From the NCBI RefSeq assembly GCF_002770725.1, contig NZ_NQVN01000009.1:124001-188000 (forward strand): a stretch of DNA of 64,000 nt, given 5' to 3'. The first letter of the stretch is position 1. Each line of letters opens with the position of its first letter. The position numbers and the translations under genes are program-made. Shown one piece after another: positions 59,139 to 64,000 of this stretch. The notes beneath the pieces are model-generated. The model did no database searches. It saw only the letters and a list, made by a program, of their open reading frames with translations, and was not told the origin of the DNA. This DNA is from Pleomorphomonas carboxyditropha. Lineage in GTDB: Bacteria; Pseudomonadota; Alphaproteobacteria; Rhizobiales; Pleomorphomonadaceae.

Positions 59139-59962
59139 GCTTCCCGCGCCGCCTGCTTTCCAGTCCCACCGGCGCGGCCGGCGTCGCCCTGCTGGCGCTG
59201 ATCGCCGCCGCGGCGCTGCTCGCACCCTGGATTTCCCCCGGCGATCCCCTGCGCATCGCCGGTCCGGCGCTGCTGCCGCCGTTCGCCGACCCGGCGCTGC
59301 CGTTCGGCACCGACCGGCTCGGCCGCGACGTGCTGGCCGGCCTTCTCCACGGCGCCCGCACCTCGCTGATCGTCGGCCTCGCGGCGGCGGCCGCCTCGGT
59401 GCTGATCGGATCGGTGGTCGGCACCATCGCCGGCTTTGCCGGCCGGCTGGTCGACGAGGCATTGATGCGCGTCGTCGACGCCTTCCAGATCGTGCCGGGA
59501 TTCCTGCTGGCGCTGGCCTTCGTGTCGGTGGCCGGCGGCTCGCTTGCCACCGTCATCGTCGCCATCGCCCTTTCCTCGTGGGCGCAGCCGGCCCGCCTCG
59601 TCCGGGCCGAGGTGCTGTCCATCCGCGAGCGCGACTACGTCGCCGCCGCCCGCGTCATCGGCATGCATCCGCTGGAGATCGCCTTCAAGGAAATCCTGCC
59701 CAACGCCCTGCCGCCGGTGCTGGCGCTGGCGGCGGTGATCGTCGCGGCGGCCATCCTCACCGAGGCGGCGCTGTCCTTCCTCGGCCTCGGCGACCCCAAC
59801 GTCGTCACCTGGGGCTCGATGATCGCCGAGGGGCGCAACGTGCTGCGCGCCGCGCCCTTCCTGTCGGTGATCCCCGGCGTCGGCCTCGTCGCCGCGGTGC
59901 TCGGCGTCTACCTGGTCAGCGAGGCGGCCGGCGAGGCGCTGGGGCGGGGAGGGCGGTCATGA
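59135..59962 (+). CDS. ABC transporter permease, DppC/OppC type
   Basis: 275 residues. N-terminal helix (GVALLALIAAAALLAPWISP), signature GTDRLGRDVLAGLLHG, EAA loop DYVAAARVIGMHPLEIAF, and SFLGLGDPNVVTWGSMIAEG. Pairs with the preceding permease. 4-bp overlaps on both sides. Confidence 0.93.
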   Translation: MSFPRRLLSSPTGAAGVALLALIAAAALLAPWISPGDPLRIAGPALLPPFADPALPFGTDRLGRDVLAGLLHGARTSLIVGLAAAAASVLIGSVVGTIAGFAGRLVDEALMRVVDAFQIVPGFLLALAFVSVAGGSLATVIVAIALSSWAQPARLVRAEVLSIRERDYVAAARVIGMHPLEIAFKEILPNALPPVLALAAVIVAAAILTEAALSFLGLGDPNVVTWGSMIAEGRNVLRAAPFLSVIPGVGLVAAVLGVYLVSEAAGEALGRGGRS

Positions 59963-60741
59963 CGGCGCTCGCCCGCATCGCCGATCTCGCCGTCACCTAC
60001 CGCGGCGCCCCGGCGCCGGCGCTGTCCGGCCTGTCGCTCGATATCGAGGCCGGCGAAATCCTGGCGATCATCGGCGAAAGCGGCTCGGGCAAGTCGACGC
60101 TGGCCCGCGCGCTGGCCGGCCTGCTGCCGGAACGGACCAAGGTTGCCGGCGACCGCCGCTGGCCGGGCCTCGACGGCGGCCCGCGCGCCGGCCGCGACAT
60201 CGGCTACGTGTTCCAGGACCCCGGCTCCAGCCTCAACCCGGTGCTGACGATCGGCGAGCAGGTGGGCGAGGGCGCGCGCCGCCATCTCGGCCTCGGCCGC
60301 CGCGCCGCCGGCGCGGAAGCGGTGCGCCTGCTCGCCCGCGTTCGCCTGCCGGAGCCGGAGCGCATCGCCGGCGCCTATCCGCACCAGCTTTCCGGCGGCC
60401 AGCGGCAGCGGGTGGCGATCGCCGCCGCCATCGCCGCCCGGCCGCGGCTCCTGATCGCCGACGAGGTCACCTCGGCGCTGGACGTGGTGGTGCAGGCGGC
60501 GATCGTCGGGCTGCTCGTCGAACTGGTGCGCGCCGACGGCATGACGCTGGTGTTCGTCACCCACGATCTGGCGCTGGCCTCCGGCATCGCCGACCGCGTC
60601 GCCGTGATGGCCGCCGGCCGCCTCGTCGAACTGGGACCGGCCGACCGGGTGGTCGCCGCCCCGAAGGCCGCCGAGACGGCGGCGCTGATCGCCGCCCATA
60701 TCGATCTGGCGACGCCGCCGCTCGTCGGGGAGGCGTCATGA
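59959..60741 (+). CDS. ABC transporter ATPase, DppD-like
   Basis: 260 residues with Walker [10 protein letters not shown], signature LSGGQRQR and Walker B LLIADEVTSALD (Val replaces the usual Pro). It lacks the long C-terminal extension of classical DppD. Coupled to its neighbours by ATGA overlaps. Confidence 0.92.
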   Translation: MTALARIADLAVTYRGAPAPALSGLSLDIEAGEILAIIGESGSGKSTLARALAGLLPERTKVAGDRRWPGLDGGPRAGRDIGYVFQDPGSSLNPVLTIGEQVGEGARRHLGLGRRAAGAEAVRLLARVRLPEPERIAGAYPHQLSGGQRQRVAIAAAIAARPRLLIADEVTSALDVVVQAAIVGLLVELVRADGMTLVFVTHDLALASGIADRVAVMAAGRLVELGPADRVVAAPKAAETAALIAAHIDLATPPLVGEAS

Positions 60742-61556
60742 CCGAACCGCTGCTGGTCGCCCGCGACCTTCGCCGCGGCTTCGCAAGCGGCGGCCGCCGC
60801 GTCGCCGCGCTCGACGGCGTGTCGCTCGCCATCGCGCCCGGCGAGACGCTGGGCCTCGTCGGTGGCTCCGGCTGCGGCAAGTCGACGCTGGCGCGCGTGC
60901 TTACCCGTCTCGTCGCGCCGGAAGGCGGCTCCATCGCCTTCATGGGCGACGACTGGCTGGCGCTCGGCGGCGGCCGCCTGCGCGCCGCCCGCCGCCACAT
61001 GCAGATGGTGTTCCAGGATCCGCTCGCCGCCTTCAACCCGCGCGCCACGGTCGGCGGCGTCATCGCCGACGCGCTGCGCATTCACGCCATGGTCCCGAAG
61101 GCCGGGCGTGCCGCCGAGGCCGCCCGCCTGATCGACCGCGTCGGCCTGCCGTCGGGCCTGACCGGGCGGTCGATCCGCGACATCTCCGGCGGCCAGCGCC
61201 AGCGGGTGGCCATCGCCCGCGCCATCGCCGTCCGGCCGCGCCTCGTCATCCTCGACGAGGCGGTTTCGGCGCTCGACGTTTCGGTGCGCGGCCGTATACT
61301 GGAGCTGCTGGTCGGCCTGCAGCGGGAAACCGGCGTCGGCTATCTCTTCATTTCGCACGACCTCGCCGTGGTGCGCGCCGTCTCGCACCGTATCGCGGTG
61401 ATGGCCGCCGGCCGCATCGTCGAGGAAGGACCGGCCGCCGGCGTCATCGCCGCGCCGTCCTCCGACGTTCTCATCGACCTGATCGGCGCCGTGCCGCGCC
61501 TCACTGGCATCATCCGACCGGAGCGAAGCGAGGATCGGCAAGATGATGCTTATTGA
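60738..61556 (+). CDS. ABC transporter ATPase, DppF-like
   Basis: 272 residues with Walker A GGSGCGKST, signature ISGGQRQR and Walker B LVILDEAVSALD. It completes the second peptide-type importer. No binding protein is encoded in this operon within the window. The opposite strand has a long open frame here that is a GC-rich shadow. Confidence 0.92.
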   Translation: MTEPLLVARDLRRGFASGGRRVAALDGVSLAIAPGETLGLVGGSGCGKSTLARVLTRLVAPEGGSIAFMGDDWLALGGGRLRAARRHMQMVFQDPLAAFNPRATVGGVIADALRIHAMVPKAGRAAEAARLIDRVGLPSGLTGRSIRDISGGQRQRVAIARAIAVRPRLVILDEAVSALDVSVRGRILELLVGLQRETGVGYLFISHDLAVVRAVSHRIAVMAAGRIVEEGPAAGVIAAPSSDVLIDLIGAVPRLTGIIRPERSEDRQDDAY

Positions 61557-61567
61557 ACAAACACTTG

Positions 61568-61604
61568 GAGCGCCGATCCGATTCAATCGGATCGAATGGC
61601 GCTC
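61568..61604. repeat. Intergenic palindrome before the aminotransferase gene
   Basis: Nested inverted repeats: GAGCGCC / GGCGCTC outside (61568-61574 and 61598-61604) and GATCCGATT / AATCGGATC inside (61575-61583 and 61585-61593). This layout is seen in dispersed Rhizobiales palindromes. It lies between the ABC operon and the aminotransferase and may end or attenuate transcription. Confidence 0.6.
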
Positions 61605-61622
61605 AAAGGGGAAGCCGCCAGC

Positions 61623-62672
61623 ATGAGCGATTTCGACAGCGATTTCGAGCCCGCCCGCCTTCTCGACCCGCCGCCGTTCCCGGCCGATCGCGTCGCCGGT
61701 CTCGCCGACCGCCTGGCCCGGCTGATCGGCGCGTCGGGCGACGTGCTGCTCGTGCAGGCGGAGGCGGTGGTGGCGCTCGAGGCGGTGGCGGCGAGCCTCG
61801 GGCGGCCGGGCGTCAAGGCCATCAACATCGTCACCAGCCCCTACGGCGTCTGGTTCGGCCGCTGGCTGCGGCGGGCCGGCGCCAGCGTCGTCGAAATCCG
61901 TGCCGAGGCGGCCCGGCCGGTCAGCGCGCGGGCGGTGGCGGCGACGCTCGACGCCCATCCCGACGCGCAACTGCTGGCGGTGGTGCACGCGGAATCGGCG
62001 AGCGGCATCCGCAACCCGCTGGAGACCATCCTCAGCCTTGCCCGCGAGCGCGGCGTCCTCACCGTCGTCGACGCCGTCGCCTCGCTGGGCGGCCATCCCT
62101 TCGCCGCCGACGCGCTGGGCGCCGATGTCGTCGTCGCCGGGCCGCAGAAGGCGCTGGCCGGGCCGGCCGGCATCTCCGCCGTCGCCGTCGACAGCCGCGC
62201 CTGGGCCGAGATCGACCGGCCGGACGCCCCCGCGACCTCGACGCTGTCGCTCGTCGATCAGAAGCGCCTCTGGCTCGATGCCGGACGGGGCGCGCTGCCC
62301 GGCACGCCGTCGCCGCTCGAACTCTGGGCGCTCGCCGCCGCGCTCGACCGCGTCGAGGCGGAAGGAATCGACCGCATCATCGACCGCCATGCCGAAGCCG
62401 CCGCCGCGGCGCGCGACGGTCTCCAGGCGCTCGGCCTGACGCCGTGGGCGGGGCCGGCGGAGGCTTCCCACCTCGTCACCGCCTTCGCGGCGCCGGCCGA
62501 CGTCGACGCGGCGTTTCTCCTCGAACGCCTCAAGGCAATCGACGCGGAATTCTCCCTCGGCGTCGGGGCAGGGGCCGACCGGCTCATCCGCCTCAACCAC
62601 ACCGGCCGCCGCGCCGATCCCCAGGTGGTGCACACAATGATCTCCGCCCTCGCCACCGCGCTCCGCCGTTGA
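61623..62672 (+). CDS. Class V PLP-dependent aminotransferase
   Basis: 349 residues of the alanine/serine-glyoxylate aminotransferase group. The PLP-binding lysine is in VVAGPQKALAGPAGIS and the cofactor aspartate in LTVVDAVASLGGHPF. The C-terminal domain ends SLGVGAGADRLIRLNHTGRR. ATG 61623 is preferred to 61596. Position behind a peptide-type ABC operon suggests it acts on the imported amino compound; the substrate is unknown. Confidence 0.9.
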   Translation: MSDFDSDFEPARLLDPPPFPADRVAGLADRLARLIGASGDVLLVQAEAVVALEAVAASLGRPGVKAINIVTSPYGVWFGRWLRRAGASVVEIRAEAARPVSARAVAATLDAHPDAQLLAVVHAESASGIRNPLETILSLARERGVLTVVDAVASLGGHPFAADALGADVVVAGPQKALAGPAGISAVAVDSRAWAEIDRPDAPATSTLSLVDQKRLWLDAGRGALPGTPSPLELWALAAALDRVEAEGIDRIIDRHAEAAAAARDGLQALGLTPWAGPAEASHLVTAFAAPADVDAAFLLERLKAIDAEFSLGVGAGADRLIRLNHTGRRADPQVVHTMISALATALRR

Positions 62673-62709
62673 CAAGCCGCCCGCGCCTCCCTAAACATCG
62701 CGCCTCGAA

Positions 62710-62783
62710 GCGGGTGTAGCTCAATGGTAGAGCAGCAGCCTTCCAAGCTGAATACCCGGGTTCGATTCCCGGTACCCGCTCCA
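62710..62783 (+). tRNA. tRNA-Gly: tRNA-Gly (anticodon TCC)
   Basis: 74 nt with acceptor stem GCGGGTG / TACCCGC, D-arm TAGCTCAATGGTAGAGCA, anticodon loop CTTCCAA (anticodon TCC), T-loop GGTTCGATTCCC and an encoded CCA. Confidence 0.95.
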
Positions 62784-62888
62784 AGAATCTCTAAAATTTA
62801 AGTAGCGCATTGACACCCGAGCCAACCGCCCCGGGTGTGAGAATGCCCTATAATCCCGTCGCGGCCGAGTGCATCCAGTCTCAAAGAT

Positions 62889-63023
62889 TGTCATCCTGGC
62901 GCGGGCCAGGACCTCAGGACGAGAAGGTGATGAGGGATTTATCGGGCTCTCTCACGTTGCTGGAGCCTTATATCTGCGTTGAGTTTTATCCTGCCTGAGG
63001 TTCTCGCCTTCGCGAGAATGACA
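62889..63023. repeat. MITE-like element, copy 3 (opposite orientation to 7019)
   Basis: 135 bp from TGTCATCCTGGCGCGGGCCA to the near-complement ending CGCGAGAATGACA. The interior (GAGAAGGTGATGAGGG ... TATATCTGCGT) matches the reverse complement of the 7019 and 7321 elements. Confidence 0.75.
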
Positions 63024-63075
63024 ACAAGATGGGACCAGGTGCCGACCTAACCGATTGTTCCATATATCAATCTCC

Positions 63076-63210
63076 TGTCATCCTGGCGAAGGCCAGGACC
63101 TCAGGACGAGAAGGTGATGAGGGATTTATCGGGCTCTCTCACGTTGCTGGAGCCTTATATCCGCGTTGAGTTTTATCCTGCCTGAGGTTCTCGCCTTCGC
63201 GAGAATGACA
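63076..63210. repeat. MITE-like element, copy 4
   Basis: Almost identical to the 62889 copy, 187 bp further on; the arms differ at a few bases (GGCGAAGGCCAGG). Confidence 0.75.
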
Positions 63211-63262
63211 ACAAGATGGGACCGGGTGCCGACCTAACCGATTGTTCCATATATCAATCTCC

Positions 63263-63297
63263 TGTCATCCTGGCGAAGGCCAGGACCTCGGGCAGGA
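63263..63297. repeat. MITE-like element, truncated copy 5
   Basis: Only the left arm (TGTCATCCTGGCGAAGGCCA) and a few bases remain before unrelated sequence. Confidence 0.65.
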
Positions 63298-63350
63298 TGG
63301 GGCAAGCGGCTCATATCGGGCTCCAGGCACGCTTGACGACCACGCCACCC

Positions 63351-63761
63351 TCACGCAGCCGAGGCCTGCTTTCCTTCGATTTCGCGGCGTGCCAGATCGG
63401 CAAGGAAGGCCGATCGAGTCAGTCCACGCGCCTTGGCGATCTGATCGATGGCAGCTAGAAGGCCGGCGTCCATGGTGATGTTCGCCTTTGTCGTCCGTCC
63501 GGTCAGGCTGATCAGCGGAACGGCCAGTAGAAAGGCGCCTGCTGCCAGATCCTTCTTGACCTCTTCGTCCTCGCGAACAGCCTCCAGCGGACGGGCCTCT
63601 GGCAGGGGTTCTCCTTCAAGATGCAGCGACAGCGCTTCGCTGGCATTGCTCAGCAGGTCGTCCATCTCATCGGCTGCCGAGAAGCAGCCGGGAACGTCGG
63701 GAAAGTGAATGCCGAAGGCGCTGTCCGCGTCCTTATGCACAACACCGATGTAGTAGCGCAT
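63351..63761 (-). CDS. hicB: HicB-family antitoxin
   Basis: 136 residues. The N-terminal HicB fold (YYIGVVHKDADSAFGIHFPD, VPGCFSAADEMDDLLSNASE) degenerates the RNase H-like core. The C-terminal ribbon-helix-helix (NITMDAGLLAAIDQIAKARG, LTRSAFLADLARREI) binds DNA. AGGAGG precedes the ATG. It follows hicA by 10 bp and should neutralise and autoregulate it. Confidence 0.92.
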   Translation of the reverse strand: MRYYIGVVHKDADSAFGIHFPDVPGCFSAADEMDDLLSNASEALSLHLEGEPLPEARPLEAVREDEEVKKDLAAGAFLLAVPLISLTGRTTKANITMDAGLLAAIDQIAKARGLTRSAFLADLARREIEGKQASAA

Positions 63762-63771
63762 GAGGGGCCTC

Positions 63772-63954
63772 CTACAGCCATCCGGCTTGCTTGTAGATGT
63801 TTCGGACCGTGCCGAGGGGTAGGTCCTTCTTCGGGTGAGGAACGGTGACCACCTTGTCGCCTTTTCTGAACTTGTGATGGGAGCCGGTGACCTTCACCAG
63901 TTCGAAGCCGTCCTTCTCAAGACGCTTGATGATGCCCCTGCTATTGGTTTCCAC
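63772..63954 (-). CDS. hicA: HicA-family mRNA interferase toxin
   Basis: 60 residues with the HicA double-stranded-RNA-binding fold and catalytic His in KVTGSHHKFRKGDKVVTVPH. GTG 63954 is taken as start because GGGAG lies 10 nt upstream; TTG 63969 and GTG 63963 are alternatives. It would cleave mRNA unless bound by HicB. Confidence 0.88.
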   Translation of the reverse strand: METNSRGIIKRLEKDGFELVKVTGSHHKFRKGDKVVTVPHPKKDLPLGTVRNIYKQAGWL

Positions 63955-64000
63955 CGAGCGCACTCCCAATACGCATATAAATACGCCTTGCTGCCCCGCT

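Larger units (their letters stand above)
62784..63350. other. Gene-free stretch of tandem repeats
   Basis: 567 bp without a supported gene. From 62889 a 187-bp unit is repeated: full at 62889 and 63076, and a third copy begins at 63263 and breaks off after about 35 bp. Each full unit is one 135-bp MITE-like element plus about 52 bp (AACAAGATGGGACC...CCATATATCAATCTCC). The short ORFs here are products of the repeats. Confidence 0.75.

Noticed and set aside
60375-62675. Minus-strand ORF of 766 codons over the second ABC operon and aminotransferase
   Set aside because: The opposite strand holds proteins with intact Walker and PLP motifs. The antisense product is low-complexity and matches nothing recognisable.

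Overview
The window is high-GC DNA from an alphaproteobacterium, most likely of the Hyphomicrobiales (Rhizobiales). Support for this comes from the codon usage, the oligopeptide-type ABC operons, and intergenic palindromes of the kind common in that order. It consists of two host segments separated by a complete Mu-type transposable prophage and a short AT-rich island.

Left host segment (1-11992): the end of a peptide/nickel-type ABC operon (permease, permease, ATPase, ATPase), moaA, a convergent ABC substrate-binding protein, a phosphoribosyltransferase, a pair of MITE-like repeats, a sugar-isomerase-like TIM barrel gene, a secreted protein followed by an ECF sigma/anti-sigma pair, a small membrane protein, tRNA-Tyr, an RlmB-type rRNA methyltransferase and tRNA-Thr.

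Prophage (11993-54947, 42,955 bp, flanked by a 5-bp TTCCA direct repeat). Its ends begin TGT and carry related transposase-site-like repeats. The phage left end is at the high coordinate, so nearly all lytic genes lie on the minus strand. Order from the left end: a plus-strand cassette of four small genes behind the repressor; a divergent repressor/Ner switch; an early region with a ParB-like gene, MuA transposase and MuB ATPase, then about 20 small tightly overlapping genes including a DnaA-domain-IV-like protein, a DUF3164-type protein, GemA and a Mor/C-type activator; lysis genes (endolysin, holin candidate, Rz/Rz1); a Mu-type head module (gp25-gp29, F, I/Z protease-scaffold, capsid); a P2-type contractile tail module (V, W, J, I, fibre, fibre assembly, FI, FII, E/E', T, U, X, D); and a Com-like zinc finger with a D12-class DNA adenine methylase at the right end. 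An O-antigen-type acyltransferase gene lies on the opposite strand between the fibre and sheath genes. Three copies of a 16-bp palindrome, GCTGCAYGNRTGCAGC, lie just upstream of the lysis, head and tail-sheath operons. They are the best candidates for late-promoter operators of the single Mor/C-type activator. The tail chaperone gene contains a T-TTT-TTG slippery site followed by an open -1 frame, as in P2 E/E'.

Right host segment (54953-64000): an AT-rich island with two exported proteases (a zincin and a papain-like cysteine protease), a frameshifted gene after a GNAT acetyltransferase gene, a second peptide-type ABC operon (permease, permease, ATPase, ATPase) followed by a class V aminotransferase, tRNA-Gly, tandem copies of the same MITE family found at the left, and a HicAB toxin-antitoxin pair.
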